NCBI GenBank assembly: GCA_963847735.1
Contig: CAWKAV010000005.1
Location: forward strand, 133,959 to 197,958
Source: CAWKAV01 sp963847735
Lineage (GTDB): Bacteria > Desulfobacterota > Desulfuromonadia > Desulfuromonadales > BM103
DNA length: 64,000 nt
Direction: 5' to 3'
Position numbers and translations under genes: made by a program. Every line of letters begins with the position of its first letter. Positions within the stretch are counted from its first letter, which is position 1. The notes beneath the pieces were generated by a model. That model saw only the letters and a program-made list of their open reading frames with translations. It had not been told where the DNA came from and searched no databases. Below are positions 26,438 to 35,934 of the stretch, piece by piece.

Positions 26438-27646
26438 ATGAAGAGACTATGTTGGTTGCTTATTGCAGGTTTGTTGCTGTTATCAGCGTGCACGAAACCG
26501 CCGGTGCGTCCACCGGTTATGGAAGTTCCGGTTGCTGAAGGACCAGTGATTAAAGAGCCGATCGTTGAAGAGCCCGCAGTTGAAGGGGAGACACCGACCC
26601 TTCAGCCCGTTTCCTGGCAGGAGGTTACAGGCTGGCAGCAGGATGATCCAAGCCTGGCTCTCGGGGCTTTCCTGAAGAGTTGCTCCTCTTTGCGGTGGCG
26701 TCCGCAGTGGCAGCTGGCCTGTCGGGAGGCCGCTGACATGGAACATGCTGGCGAAACCGAGGTGCGGGCTTTTTTTGAACGCAATTTTGTGCCGCATCAG
26801 GTCAGTCAGCCGGACGGCTCCAGAGAAGGGTTGCTGACCGGTTACTATGTCCCCGATCTTAAAGGCAGTCGCAGCGCCACGGCGGAGTATCCTTACCCCC
26901 TCTATCGACGTCCCGATGATCTGCTGGTGATTGATTTGAGTGAGGTCTACCCTGACCTTGGCAATTATCGATTACGTGGCCGTCTTGAGGGCTCCCGGGT
27001 TGTCCCCTACTGGGGTCGGGCAGAGATTGACGGCCAGGCACGCCCCCTTGCCAGCCAGGAATTGTTCTGGGTCGGCGACCCCGTCGAACTCTTTTTCCTG
27101 CAGGTACAAGGCTCCGGCCGCATTCAGCTTGATAATGGCGAACAGGTGCTGGTTAATTACGCTGATCAGAATGGTCATCCCTACAGATCAATCGGCAAGT
27201 ACCTGCTCGACCGCGGGGCCATGACCCGTGACCAGATGTCGCTGCAGAATATCCGGACCTGGGCCAAGAACAATCCAGGCGAGGTTGCTGCCCTACTGAA
27301 CCAGAATCCCAGCTATGTCTTTTTCAGAGAGCTGGATAGCAGCGTACAGAGTCCGCCCGGGGCTTTAGGTGTTCCTCTGACGCCAGGTCGCAGTATGGCC
27401 GTGGACCGGCGCTATATTCCGCTCGGTGCGCCGGTCTTTGTCGAAACGACCTGGCCGAACAGTGAGCAACCGTTGCAGCGCCTGATGGTGGCTCAGGATA
27501 CCGGTGGCGCCATCAAGGGCAAAATACGCGGCGATTTTTTCTGGGGCATGGGCGAGCAGGCCGGAGAACAGGCCGGTCGTATGAAACAGGCCGTTAAATT
27601 CTGGGTGCTGTTGCCTGTAACGTCTATGCAGGAGACTACGCAATGA
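26438..27646 (+). CDS. mltA: Membrane-bound lytic murein transglycosylase A
   Basis: A 402-residue lipoprotein with signal and lipobox LLSAC (Cys near residue 18), then a proline- and valine-rich linker. The enzymatic part has LTGYYVPDLKGS, FFLQVQGSGRIQLDNGE, NPSYVFFRE, LTPGRSMAVDRRYIPLGAPVFV and the catalytic aspartate in MVAQDTGGAIKG, all signatures of MltA with its 3D domain. It cleaves peptidoglycan glycan strands from the outer membrane. Its stop overlaps the following yqgE-like start by four bases. Confidence 0.92.
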   Translation: MKRLCWLLIAGLLLLSACTKPPVRPPVMEVPVAEGPVIKEPIVEEPAVEGETPTLQPVSWQEVTGWQQDDPSLALGAFLKSCSSLRWRPQWQLACREAADMEHAGETEVRAFFERNFVPHQVSQPDGSREGLLTGYYVPDLKGSRSATAEYPYPLYRRPDDLLVIDLSEVYPDLGNYRLRGRLEGSRVVPYWGRAEIDGQARPLASQELFWVGDPVELFFLQVQGSGRIQLDNGEQVLVNYADQNGHPYRSIGKYLLDRGAMTRDQMSLQNIRTWAKNNPGEVAALLNQNPSYVFFRELDSSVQSPPGALGVPLTPGRSMAVDRRYIPLGAPVFVETTWPNSEQPLQRLMVAQDTGGAIKGKIRGDFFWGMGEQAGEQAGRMKQAVKFWVLLPVTSMQETTQ

Positions 27647-28242
27647 CCCAAAGCATCCGAGCTTTTTTTCTCTGTCTGGGGGCGCTGCTGCTCGTTGGCG
27701 TGTCTGATGTAAAAAATCTGCATGCGGCGGTCCCTGCCAAGGGAACGTTGCTGGCGGCCAGTGCACAAGTTACTGATCCGCGCTTCCGTGGCAGCGTTGT
27801 TCTCCTGATCCGCCATGATGTCCATGGAACGGTTGGCCTGGTTGTTAACCGGGCCAGTCGCTTGCCCCTGGTAAAAGTCCTGCCACAGGGCTCGAAGCTG
27901 GCCTTGCAGGGCAAGACCGTCTCCTATGGTGGCCCGGTTGACCCGCAAGGCCTGCTTGCCCTGGTTAAGATTGACGGCCAACCGCCGGAGCCAGCCGAAG
28001 AAATTGTCGACGGACTCTATGTGACGGGGGTCGATGTCCTCAATGAATGGCCGGATTTTAAGAAGCAGGTTCTTGATTTCCGGATTTTTTCCGGTTATGC
28101 CAGTTGGGTATTTGACCAGTTGGAGATTGAAATGAACAGGGGAGACTGGACTGTTCTGCCCACCGACGAGCAGGGTGTGCCAGTCGTCGATGGGGCGCAG
28201 CTTTGGGACCGTTTACAAAAAAAACTTACTGAGCTGGATTGA
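27643..28242 (+). CDS. YqgE/AlgH family protein with a signal peptide
   Basis: A 199-residue protein coupled to mltA through an ATGA overlap. The core VTDPRFRGSVVLLIRHDVHGTVGLVVNRAS and VSYGGPVDPQGLLALV is typical of YqgE/AlgH. Relatives are normally leaderless cytoplasmic proteins; this one has a hydrophobic N terminus (AFFLCLGALLLVGV) and a likely cleavage after LHAA, so it is probably exported. The family function is not established. Export and coupling to a murein hydrolase suggest an envelope role here, which is inference. Confidence 0.85.
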   Translation: MTQSIRAFFLCLGALLLVGVSDVKNLHAAVPAKGTLLAASAQVTDPRFRGSVVLLIRHDVHGTVGLVVNRASRLPLVKVLPQGSKLALQGKTVSYGGPVDPQGLLALVKIDGQPPEPAEEIVDGLYVTGVDVLNEWPDFKKQVLDFRIFSGYASWVFDQLEIEMNRGDWTVLPTDEQGVPVVDGAQLWDRLQKKLTELD

Positions 28243-28277
28243 CTCCTGCGTGCCGGATATCCTTCGTGACAGGCAGA

Positions 28278-29001
28278 TTAATTACCGGGTTTTCTCATTC
28301 GCTCGTCAAGGTTTTTGACGACCACGTCAATGCGCTCCTGATCTTCTTGCAGGATATTCAAAAAACGCAGTCCGACCGGTTGCGAATCATCGTTCTGTAC
28401 CTGGCCAATCCAGACCGCTTCGGCAAGCGCACAGATGATGCCCTTCTTGTCACCCAGAGAGAGATAGACCAGGATTAGCTCTGCCATCTCGGTAGGGGCC
28501 CGAAGAGGCAGTCGCATGCCGCCACCGGCCAGGTTGACCAGATGTTTTTTAAACTCGGTCAAGTTCTGCGGCAGAGACCCCCGATTTGATCTTTTGCAGG
28601 TGTTCATCCCAAAGCGCGCGCATCTCGGCCAGGTTGCCTTTGCCACGATGAACTCCCACCCAGGCATTGACATCCACGCGCCGATAGATGCGACGCGAAA
28701 TAAACTCCAGGTCGCCCTCAAACTGCAGTCGCACATCCTGACTGCTGATGCGCTCAACAAACGATGCGATCAGGCGCAGACCCATCCCCCGGTGGTCAGT
28801 CAGGACCTCGAATCGCATGCCCGTCTCAAAGGGATAGGAGTCCGCCGCATCGCAGCCGTAAGGCAGGGCCAGGTCAAGCTGCATCGGTTTGCTGTGCATG
28901 GCGTAGCCGGTGATGGTGTCCAGGGCGGTCAGGTCTCCGCCAGTAAAGATCCGCTTGATGAAGACCTTCTGGCCCTTGTTGAAATATTTTCCGTAAGACA
29001 T
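28278..29001 (-). CDS. PilZ-domain protein, one frameshift
   Basis: From the ATG at 29001 the product reads MSYGKYFNKGQKVFIKRI and reaches SRRIYRRVDVNAWVGV, containing the PilZ RxxxR motif. A frame change near 28550-28570 then gives TEFKKHLVNLAGGGMRLP, the second PilZ motif, where the usual (D/N)xSxxG has Ala for Ser (NLAGGG). The rest, ending RMRKPGN at 28278, completes a protein of about 240 residues with a YcgR-like N-terminal part. PilZ proteins bind cyclic di-GMP and act on motility or exopolysaccharide. It lies just downstream of aroK. Confidence 0.75.
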
Positions 29002-29010
29002 ATCTTCGGT

Positions 29011-29539
29011 CTACTCTATCAGTTTGTTGACGCACACAGATTGTTCAATTGCGGCGGCGATGGCTTCAACGTTCAGGCCGCCGCCAGAAATCGTCACTTC
29101 TGCATACTTCTTGTAGAGCGGTTGACGCTCAACGTAAAGGTGCTCATAAGTTTCATTGGGGCCGATGACCAGACCCCGACTGTCCATATCGTTCACCCTG
29201 CTCGAGTAACTCGGCGAGGGGGATGTCGATAAAAACCAGCTGCCCGAGCCTTTTCAAATGCGCCATGGCCCGCTCACTGTACACCGCCGAACCGCCGGTG
29301 GCAACCACGCTGTGAGTTGTTTGGAGGTTGCAGAGGACGTCTGCTTCCCGTTCCTTGAACGCGGCCAGACCCACGCGGCAAATAAGCTGCTGCAGGCGGC
29401 ATTTTTGCTCAAGCTGTAACAGCAAGTCCGTATCGACAAATTGGTAGCCGAGGCGTTTTGCCAACACCACACCAACCGTGCTCTTGCCGGCGCCCGGCAT
29501 GCCGATCAGGATGATATTGAGGGCACAATCTGTACGCAT
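29011..29539 (-). CDS. aroK: Shikimate kinase, one frameshift
   Basis: The first frame, from the ATG at 29539, has IILIGMPGAGKSTVGVVLAKRLG (P-loop), FVDTDLLL and ATGGSAVYSERA, which are the ATP- and shikimate-binding motifs. The frame breaks near 29170-29195. The second frame supplies RGLVIGPNETYEHLYVERQPLYKKYAEVTI, the lid and C-terminal helix, to a stop at 29011. Total about 175 residues, normal for AroK, which phosphorylates shikimate. A shikimate pathway gene is normally essential, so the break is probably an error. It follows the quinone oxidoreductase gene by four bases. Confidence 0.85.
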
Positions 29540-29543
29540 CGGC

Positions 29544-30530
29544 TTAACTGATCTTCAGCACGATCTTGCCGAAGTGGGCGTCTTCTTCCATCATGCGGTG
29601 TGCCTCGACCACCTCATCGAGCGGAAACACTTTTTCGATGATCGGCACGATGGTGCGATCGGCAAATTTTGGCAGGGCGCGCCGGGTGAACTCGGCGACG
29701 ATCTCGGCTTTTTCGGGAACCGGGCGGGAGCGTAGCACGGAACCGATGATCTGCTGGCGCTTGACCATCATCAGGGCCAGGTTGAGCTCGGCCTTGATGC
29801 CGCTGATGACGCCGATGATTACCAGCTTGCCCTTGTAGCCCAGCGATTTCATGTTGGGATCAAGGTATTTGGCGCCGACGTGGTCGAGAATCAGATCGAC
29901 GCCTTTCTTGTCGGTGTATTGCTTGACGATCTCGGTGAAATCGGGATTCTCGAGATAGTTGATCACCAGGTCGGCGCCAAGCTCGCTGACCCGGTCCATC
30001 TTTGAAGGGTGAGCGGTGACAATCAGTTTGCTGTTCGGGGCGAGGGCTTTGCAGAGCTGCATGGCGGCCGTGTTGACGCCGCCGCCGCCACCGTGCAGGA
30101 TGGCGGTCTGGCCGTCCTGAAAGTCCCCGATCATGAAGACGTTGAGGAAGGCTGTGATGTAGGATTCGCAGATGCAGGCAGCTTCCTCGAAACTCATGCT
30201 GTCCGGGATGCGCATCAGGTGACTGGCGTAGGCCACAGCGTATTCGGCATAGCCGCCACCGCCGACCAGGGTGATGACGCGATCACCGACATTCCAGCCC
30301 ACAACACCCTCCCCCAGCTCGACGATGGTACCGGAGACTTCGAGACCAAGGATTTCCGAGTCACCGGCAGGCGGCGGGTATTTGCCTGCCCGCTGCACCA
30401 GGTCGGGGCGGTTGATCGAGGTGGCAACCACCTTGACCAGTACTTCGCCCTGCTTCGGGGCCGGTTTGTCAATTTCGCCGACCTTGAGCACCTCAAGGCC
30501 ACCAAAGCCATTCATTAAGACCGCTTTCAT
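29544..30530 (-). CDS. Zinc-independent quinone oxidoreductase/alcohol dehydrogenase family protein
   Basis: The ATG at 30530, seven bases after AAGGAG, gives 328 residues (MKAVLMNGFGGLEVLKVGEIDKP). It is a medium-chain dehydrogenase of the QOR/PIG3 type: INRPDLVQRAGKYPPPAG, GLEVSGTIVELGEGV, then the NADPH-binding ILHGGGGGVNTAAMQLCK and ADLVINYLENPDF. The usual catalytic zinc ligands are absent, as in quinone oxidoreductases. It probably reduces quinones or enones with NADPH. First gene of an operon with aroK and the PilZ gene. Confidence 0.88.
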   Translation of the reverse strand: MKAVLMNGFGGLEVLKVGEIDKPAPKQGEVLVKVVATSINRPDLVQRAGKYPPPAGDSEILGLEVSGTIVELGEGVVGWNVGDRVITLVGGGGYAEYAVAYASHLMRIPDSMSFEEAACICESYITAFLNVFMIGDFQDGQTAILHGGGGGVNTAAMQLCKALAPNSKLIVTAHPSKMDRVSELGADLVINYLENPDFTEIVKQYTDKKGVDLILDHVGAKYLDPNMKSLGYKGKLVIIGVISGIKAELNLALMMVKRQQIIGSVLRSRPVPEKAEIVAEFTRRALPKFADRTIVPIIEKVFPLDEVVEAHRMMEEDAHFGKIVLKIS

Positions 30531-30573
30531 ATCATTTCTCCTTAAAAACTTTCTCTGGATATACATTTTGGAG

Positions 30574-30668
30574 GCCACGAAGGCACTAGACCACAAAGTA
30601 TATTTAATAGTGAGATTTTCTCCAATGAATTTTCAACATGTAGATAAATTGTCTTGTGTCTTCGCGGC
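30574..30668. repeat. Imperfect inverted repeat pair
   Basis: GCCACGAAGGCACTAG (30574-30589) is an imperfect inverted copy of CTTGTGTCTTCGCGGC (30653-30668), with 63 AT-rich bases between. The CCACGAAG-type sequence resembles intergenic palindromic repeats dispersed in many genomes. It fills the gap between the response regulator and the oxidoreductase. Confidence 0.45.
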
Positions 30669-31391
30669 TTAGCGGGAGGGCTTTTCTTCTCCCGGTTCCC
30701 GCACAAACCGGTAGCCGCGCCCTCGCACTGTCAAAAAATGCTTCGGTTGAGCCGGGTTATCTTCGAAATATTTGCGCAAACGGACAATGAAGTTGTCCAG
30801 GGTGCGGGTTTCGGTATCTTCAACCATGCCCCAGACTGATTTCAGAAGCTCTGTCCGTGTCAGGGTTTCACCTTCGTGGGTAAAAAAAGTTTCCAGCATG
30901 CGGCCTTCGAGCTCGGTCAGCCGGAGGCTGCCGTTTGCGGTCACGGCTGCCAGATTTTTCAGGTCGATGCGGTTGCTGCTGAACAGGTAGTCTTCCTGTT
31001 TGCTGAAAGTGGCTTGATACCACGCTGAACGTCGCAGCATGCCGTGCACCCGCAGCAGGAATTCATCCAGGCTGAAAGGCTTGGTGAGGTAGTCGTCAGC
31101 ACCTGCCTTGAGGCCGTTGATGCGATCCATCTCCTCACCTAAAGCGGTGAGTATGAGAATCGGCAATTGCGGGGCTTCTTTGCGCATCTGGAGACAGAGG
31201 TCAATACCGTGGCTGTCAGGAAGCATCAGGTCTAGAATCACCAGGTCGTAAGACCGGTTGTCAAAAGATGCCATGGCGGCGTGGCCTGTCTCGGCATGGT
31301 TGACCAGGTAGCCCTCAATCTCCAGGTTATAAATCAACCCCTGGGCGATATGCGTTTCGTCTTCAACCAGCAGGATCCGTGGCTGTTTCAT
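30669..31391 (-). CDS. OmpR/PhoB-type response regulator
   Basis: A 240-residue regulator. The receiver domain (residues 1-120) has the acidic pair ED at 10-11, the phosphorylation aspartate D54 in VILDLMLPD, and the conserved Lys in LTKPFS. The C-terminal winged helix (about 135-230) has LTELEGRMLETFFTHEGETLTRTELLKSVWG and DNFIVRLRKYFEDNP followed by VRGRGYRFV. It is translationally coupled to the upstream histidine kinase, which overlaps its start by four bases. Target genes are unknown. Confidence 0.92.
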   Translation of the reverse strand: MKQPRILLVEDETHIAQGLIYNLEIEGYLVNHAETGHAAMASFDNRSYDLVILDLMLPDSHGIDLCLQMRKEAPQLPILILTALGEEMDRINGLKAGADDYLTKPFSLDEFLLRVHGMLRRSAWYQATFSKQEDYLFSSNRIDLKNLAAVTANGSLRLTELEGRMLETFFTHEGETLTRTELLKSVWGMVEDTETRTLDNFIVRLRKYFEDNPAQPKHFLTVRGRGYRFVREPGEEKPSR

Positions 31392-32350
31392 GAGTCTTCC
31401 TCTGTGCCGGCTGGCTGCGTGAGGGGCAGGGTGATCCTGAAGATCGCGCCGTGCCCCTTGCCCTGGCTTTCCACTTTGATCTGGCCGTGATGACGACGAA
31501 CCGTGGCCTGGGCGATAAAGAGACCGAGCCCGGTGCCGCGGATATTCTCGTCTTTGCGACGGCTGCGGTAGAACATGTTAAAGATTTTTTTCTGTTCGTC
31601 GAGTGCTATGCCGCGCCCATGATCAACCAGAGCCAGACAGCATTTGTGTGCATCGCGGCTCAGGGTCACATCAATCTCCGGTGAATCGTCAGAATAGAGG
31701 ATGGCGTTTTCCAGCAGGTTGCGTAAAACGGTTTCCATCGCTTCCTGATCGATGGCGACATGAATGCCGGGAGTGATTTCGAGTGATAGTTTGCCAGCCT
31801 TGGGCAGGTTGAACTGGCGGGCACGAAAATATCTCTCTACAAAAGCACTGAAGTCGATGGTCTGCAGGTTCAGCAGCCAATGCTTCTGGCCGACCCGATT
31901 GGCCGAAAGCAGATTGTCGATCAGGCCGTTAAGTCGGGAGGCGTCGCCCAGCATGGTTTCGAGGAACGCGGCCTGACGCTCGGCAGACGGCTGATGACGA
32001 CGAAGTGTCTCCAGGTGCAACTGCAGGGAAGCCAGCGGCGATTTCAACTCATGGGTGACCTGGGAGATGAACTGGCGTTGCTCACTGACCAGCGCCGATT
32101 GCCGCCTCCAGTACAGGAAGATGACATAGACGCCGACCAGGATAGAGGTCAGCAGCAGCAAGCCCTCGGTCAGAATCAGCCAGTCCGGGCCGCCGACCAG
32201 GAGCTCCGGGCTGTATTTCTCGGCCAACCCCCTGAGCTTGCGATGGTTGCCAAGGAACCAGTTAAGCCAGACAATCACCGCCAGCACCCAGGCGACCTGG
32301 ATGCCGATGAAAGCCATGAGCGGATTGAATATGCGTTTCAGCCACTTCAT
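31388..32350 (-). CDS. Membrane sensor histidine kinase
   Basis: The ATG at 32350 gives about 320 residues; a TTG further upstream (32386) is possible. Two membrane segments flank a short periplasmic loop of about 40 residues (first IGIQVAWVLAVIVWLNWFL, second LLLLTSILVGVYVIFLYW). The HisKA domain has QVTHELKSPLASLQLHLETL and the HATPase has NLLENAILYSDDS, DHGRGIALDEQ and GTGLGLFIAQATVRRHHG. It pairs with the response regulator gene that it overlaps. The small sensor loop gives no hint of signal. Confidence 0.9.
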   Translation of the reverse strand: MKWLKRIFNPLMAFIGIQVAWVLAVIVWLNWFLGNHRKLRGLAEKYSPELLVGGPDWLILTEGLLLLTSILVGVYVIFLYWRRQSALVSEQRQFISQVTHELKSPLASLQLHLETLRRHQPSAERQAAFLETMLGDASRLNGLIDNLLSANRVGQKHWLLNLQTIDFSAFVERYFRARQFNLPKAGKLSLEITPGIHVAIDQEAMETVLRNLLENAILYSDDSPEIDVTLSRDAHKCCLALVDHGRGIALDEQKKIFNMFYRSRRKDENIRGTGLGLFIAQATVRRHHGQIKVESQGKGHGAIFRITLPLTQPAGTEEDS

Positions 32351-32488
32351 AAACCCATCTTTACCATTACCGCCGGCGGGCGACAAGGGGAAGAAGCAAA
32401 TGTTTTTACAGAAGTATTACAAAAGTGGGAGAACTCCTTTGTTAACATAATCGGCAAATTTACAGGCAGTCACTCTTAAGGAAAAGTT

Positions 32489-33562
32489 ATGCGCATTGGC
32501 AAGCACGAGGTCCCCTATCCCCTGATCCAGGGCGGCATGGCTGTCCGTGTCTCCGGACACCGCCTGGCCGGTAACGTGGCTCGCTGCGGCGGCATCGGCC
32601 TGGTGGCAACGGCCGGGATTGGTCTGAATTCATCACGCTTCAAGGGTGATAACTACTTCGCTGCGGAGCCCCTGGCCCTCAAGGATGAGTTGGCTAAAGC
32701 TTATGCAATCGCCCCGCATGGTGTTATCGGCACCAACTGCATGGTGGCCGTCACCGATTATGCAGAGCTGGTCAAGGCCTCCTGTGAAGGCGGCGCCAAG
32801 CTGATTGTCAGTGGCGCCGGGCTGCCGATGAATCTGCCTGAACTGGCCGCTGATTGGCCGGACGTTGCCCTGGTGCCGATTGTCTCCTCAATCAAGGCTG
32901 CTGAGCTGATCGCCCGTAAATGGCATAAAGCCTACGGCCGTCTGCCCGATGCCGTGGTGGTCGAAGACCCCGACACTGCGGGTGGGCATCTTGGCGAGAA
33001 ACTGGAGAAGATAGGTTCCGGTGAATACGATCAGTACGCAACCGTGCGTGGTGTCAAGGCCTACTTTCTTGAAAGTTGGAATCTGGATATTCCGATTATC
33101 GCAGCTGGCGGCGTCTGGGACCGTGCTGATTTCCAGTACGCTCTGCAGCAGGGCGCCGATGGTGTGCAGATGGGCACGCGCTTCGTCTGCACCGAGGAGT
33201 GCGATGCCGATGATGCCTTCAAGCAGGCATATCTGAACTGCACCAAGGAGGATATCGGCCTGCTGATGAGCCCGGCCGGATTGCCGGGACGGGCGCTGAT
33301 TAAAAATGTCGATGCGATTCGTGAACGCGATCTGGAAATGACGCTGACCTGCCCGACCGGCTGCCTGCGCAAGTGTACGTACAAATCAGAGGGGGAACGC
33401 TTCTGTATTGTCCACGCCCTTGATCGTGCCCAACGGGGCGACACGGAAACCGGGTTGGTTTTTTGCGGCAGCAATGCCTGGAAGGCGACCCGGATCGAAA
33501 CGGTTGCAGGGATTTTTGAGGAGCTTTTTCATGATGAAATTCCTCTGGCTGTGAGTAGATGA
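32489..33562 (+). CDS. Nitronate monooxygenase family flavoprotein
   Basis: A 357-residue FMN-dependent TIM-barrel protein. PLIQGGMAVRVSGHRLAGNVARCGGIGLVA, VVEDPDTAGGHLGEK, IPIIAAGGVWDRADFQYALQQGADGVQMGTRFV follow the nitronate monooxygenase/enoyl reductase (FabK-like) pattern. The C-terminal part has several cysteines (CPTGCLRKC, then C in RFCIVH), so it may carry an extra metal or cluster site, a feature not found in simple class members. AAGGAAAAG precedes the start. The natural substrate is uncertain. Confidence 0.85.
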   Translation: MRIGKHEVPYPLIQGGMAVRVSGHRLAGNVARCGGIGLVATAGIGLNSSRFKGDNYFAAEPLALKDELAKAYAIAPHGVIGTNCMVAVTDYAELVKASCEGGAKLIVSGAGLPMNLPELAADWPDVALVPIVSSIKAAELIARKWHKAYGRLPDAVVVEDPDTAGGHLGEKLEKIGSGEYDQYATVRGVKAYFLESWNLDIPIIAAGGVWDRADFQYALQQGADGVQMGTRFVCTEECDADDAFKQAYLNCTKEDIGLLMSPAGLPGRALIKNVDAIRERDLEMTLTCPTGCLRKCTYKSEGERFCIVHALDRAQRGDTETGLVFCGSNAWKATRIETVAGIFEELFHDEIPLAVSR

Positions 33563-33755
33563 GTTTTTCCGCAGAATTTTCTGCCATGGCAACCTTTCAG
33601 CTGCTTTATGATTTGCAATTCACCCCTAAAATGTTAAGCCTTACCCCTTGTCATGTCTGCTTGCCCTGTTGTAAACTGGTCAACTGTGGTTCGGGCGACC
33701 CGGATCACATTCTTTTCTGAACAAAGTAAAAATATCTTTTCAAGGAGTGGCCGTT

Positions 33756-34865
33756 ATGGCGCCAAAAGAAGAATTTATTCCCAAGTGGATTGCCTGGGAG
33801 TCCACCCAACGTTGCAATCTGAACTGTGTTCACTGCCGTTGTTCGTCAGATATGGATGCGGCGGTTGGCGATTTCAATACCCAGGAAGCGTTCAAACTGA
33901 TCGATGATATCTGTGAAGTCAGCAAGCCGGTCATGGTTCTTTCCGGCGGCGAGCCGCTGCTGCGCAAGGACATTTTCGAGATCGCCCGTTATGGTACCAG
34001 CAAGGGCCTGCGCATGTGTATGGCCACCAACGGCACCCTGATCACCGACCAGGTCTGCCAGCAGATGATCGAAGCCGACATCAAGATGGTCTCGCTCTCC
34101 CTTGATGGCTCCACCGCCGAGATCCATGACGACTTCCGTTCCTGCCCAGGGGCCTATGCCGGGGTGGTGCGTGCCGCGGAAACCCTCAAGCGCAACAGCA
34201 TCAAGTTCCTGATCAACTCGTCTTTCACCAAGCGTAACCAGAGTGACATTGGCGCCACCTTCAAGGTCGCCAAGCAGCTCGGCGCTACCGCCTGGTACAT
34301 GTTCATGATCGTACCGACCGGTCGTGGCGAGGACATCATGAACGAGCTGATCTCCAAGGAAGACTACGAGGAGATCCTCTCCTGGCACTACGCGCAGGAG
34401 AAGGGTGAAGACGATATCCTCATGCGCCCGACCTGCGCACCACACTACTACCGGGTCGTGCCGCAGATGGCCAAGGCCGAAGGCGTCGACTTCAAGCGTC
34501 GCAGCCTGACCTTCTCCACCGGCGGCGGCAAAGGTTGCATCGCCGCCCAGACCATCTGCCTGATCGACTGCTTCGGCAACCTCAAGCCCTGCTCTTATTT
34601 CCACTCCTCGGTCGGTAACGTCAAGCAGATACCCTTCAAGGAGCTCTGGTTCAACAGCAAGACCTTTAACGATCTGCGTGATTTCAAAAAGTACAAAGGC
34701 AAATGCGGCGAGTGCGAGTTCATCAATGTCTGCGGCGGCTGCCGGGCCCGCGCCGACGCCGTCTACGGCGACTATATGGCAGAGGAACCTTTCTGCAACT
34801 ACGTTCCGCCGCGTACGCGCAAGCGCATGGAAAAAGAAGCTGCCGAAAACGCAGGCAAAGTCTAA
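33756..34865 (+). CDS. AhbD-like radical SAM/SPASM protein
   Basis: The ATG at 33756 follows CAAGGAG and gives 369 residues. The radical SAM motif CNLNCVHC is at residues 20-27 (CxxxCxxC), then VLSGGEPLLRKDIFEIA and SLDGSTAEIHDDFR. The C-terminal auxiliary cluster region has CSYF, CGECEFINVCGGCRARADAVYGDYMAEEPFC. This layout, including APHYYRV, matches AhbD/NirJ-type enzymes of heme b and heme d1 synthesis; AhbD removes two propionate carboxyls from iron-coproporphyrin III. It lies 43 bases before hemE, supporting a tetrapyrrole role. It could also be a related maturase. Confidence 0.8.
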   Translation: MAPKEEFIPKWIAWESTQRCNLNCVHCRCSSDMDAAVGDFNTQEAFKLIDDICEVSKPVMVLSGGEPLLRKDIFEIARYGTSKGLRMCMATNGTLITDQVCQQMIEADIKMVSLSLDGSTAEIHDDFRSCPGAYAGVVRAAETLKRNSIKFLINSSFTKRNQSDIGATFKVAKQLGATAWYMFMIVPTGRGEDIMNELISKEDYEEILSWHYAQEKGEDDILMRPTCAPHYYRVVPQMAKAEGVDFKRRSLTFSTGGGKGCIAAQTICLIDCFGNLKPCSYFHSSVGNVKQIPFKELWFNSKTFNDLRDFKKYKGKCGECEFINVCGGCRARADAVYGDYMAEEPFCNYVPPRTRKRMEKEAAENAGKV

Positions 34866-34908
34866 CAAAATTCACAATTAAAAATTGACCTATACAGGAG
34901 GCAACATC

Positions 34909-35934
34909 ATGTCAACAGATTACACTTTTCTGAAAGCCTGTCGCGGTGAAAAAACCGATTACACTCCCGTCTGGCTGATGCGCCAGGCTGGCCGCTACTT
35001 GCCCCAGTACATGGCGGTTCGCAAAAATGTCACCTTTCTTGAGCTGTGCAAGACTCCGGAGCTGGCCGCAGAGGTCACGATTCAACCGATTGACTATCTC
35101 AACGCTGACGCGGCAATTCTCTTTTCTGACATCCTCACTCCGGTAGAACCGATGGGACTGAAGCTTGATTTCGTGCCCGGCCCGGTCTTTGAGAACCCGG
35201 TGCGCACCGGGGCGGATATCGATGCTCTGCGTATTCCGGTCATGGAAGAGGACGTTCCCTACGTTCTGGAAACGATCAAGATCCTGCGGCGCGAGTTTGA
35301 AGGCCGAGTGCCTTTGATCGGTTTCGGCGGCGCGCCCTTCACCCTGGCCTGCTACATGGTCGAGGGCAAGGGTAGCAAAGACTTCGCCCAGATCAAGCGC
35401 ATGATGTATGGCGCTCCGGAACTTTTTGCCAAGCTGATGGACAAGATCACCGAGATGTCCCGTCTGTACTTGAATGCACAAGTCACGGCCGGAGCCCAGG
35501 CGATTCAGATTTTTGATACCTGGGGGGGCATTGTTTCGCCGCTCGATTATGCGAAATATATCCTGCCCTACACCAAGAAACTGATCGACGGTCTTGATCG
35601 AAGCGTACCGATTATTCACTTCGTCAAGGGCGCCAGCGCCATGCTTGATACCGTCAGCCTGGCTGGTTCAGACGTTATGGGCCTCGATTGGCACGTCAAT
35701 CTTGGCAAGGCTCGCGACATCATCGGTCCCGATATTGCTGTGCAAGGCAACCTCGACCCGACCGTACTGTATGCCCCCAAGGAGCACATCGAGCGCGAAG
35801 TCAAGCGCATCCTCGATGAGAACGCCGGTCGTCCGGGCCACATCTTCAACCTTGGCCATGGCATTCTGCCGACGGTCGATCCCGAGCACGCCAAGTTCAT
35901 GGTCGAATGCGTGCACCGCTTGAGCGGTAAATAG
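34909..35934 (+). CDS. hemE: Uroporphyrinogen decarboxylase
   Basis: The ATG at 34909 lies seven bases after AGGAGG and gives 341 residues. The substrate-binding motif VWLMRQAGRYLPQY, the catalytic aspartate in AAILFSDILTP, and FGGAPFTLACYMVEG, IFDTWGG and GLDWHVNL are all family signatures. HemE converts uroporphyrinogen III to coproporphyrinogen III. Its presence shows the coproporphyrinogen route to heme is used, rather than only the siroheme route. It is in a unit with the AhbD-like gene and probably hemH. Confidence 0.95.
   Translation: MSTDYTFLKACRGEKTDYTPVWLMRQAGRYLPQYMAVRKNVTFLELCKTPELAAEVTIQPIDYLNADAAILFSDILTPVEPMGLKLDFVPGPVFENPVRTGADIDALRIPVMEEDVPYVLETIKILRREFEGRVPLIGFGGAPFTLACYMVEGKGSKDFAQIKRMMYGAPELFAKLMDKITEMSRLYLNAQVTAGAQAIQIFDTWGGIVSPLDYAKYILPYTKKLIDGLDRSVPIIHFVKGASAMLDTVSLAGSDVMGLDWHVNLGKARDIIGPDIAVQGNLDPTVLYAPKEHIEREVKRILDENAGRPGHIFNLGHGILPTVDPEHAKFMVECVHRLSGK

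Noticed and set aside
33846..34868. 340-codon open frame on the minus strand
   Set aside because: Mirrors the radical SAM gene; low-complexity leucine/glycine/valine composition and no family resemblance.
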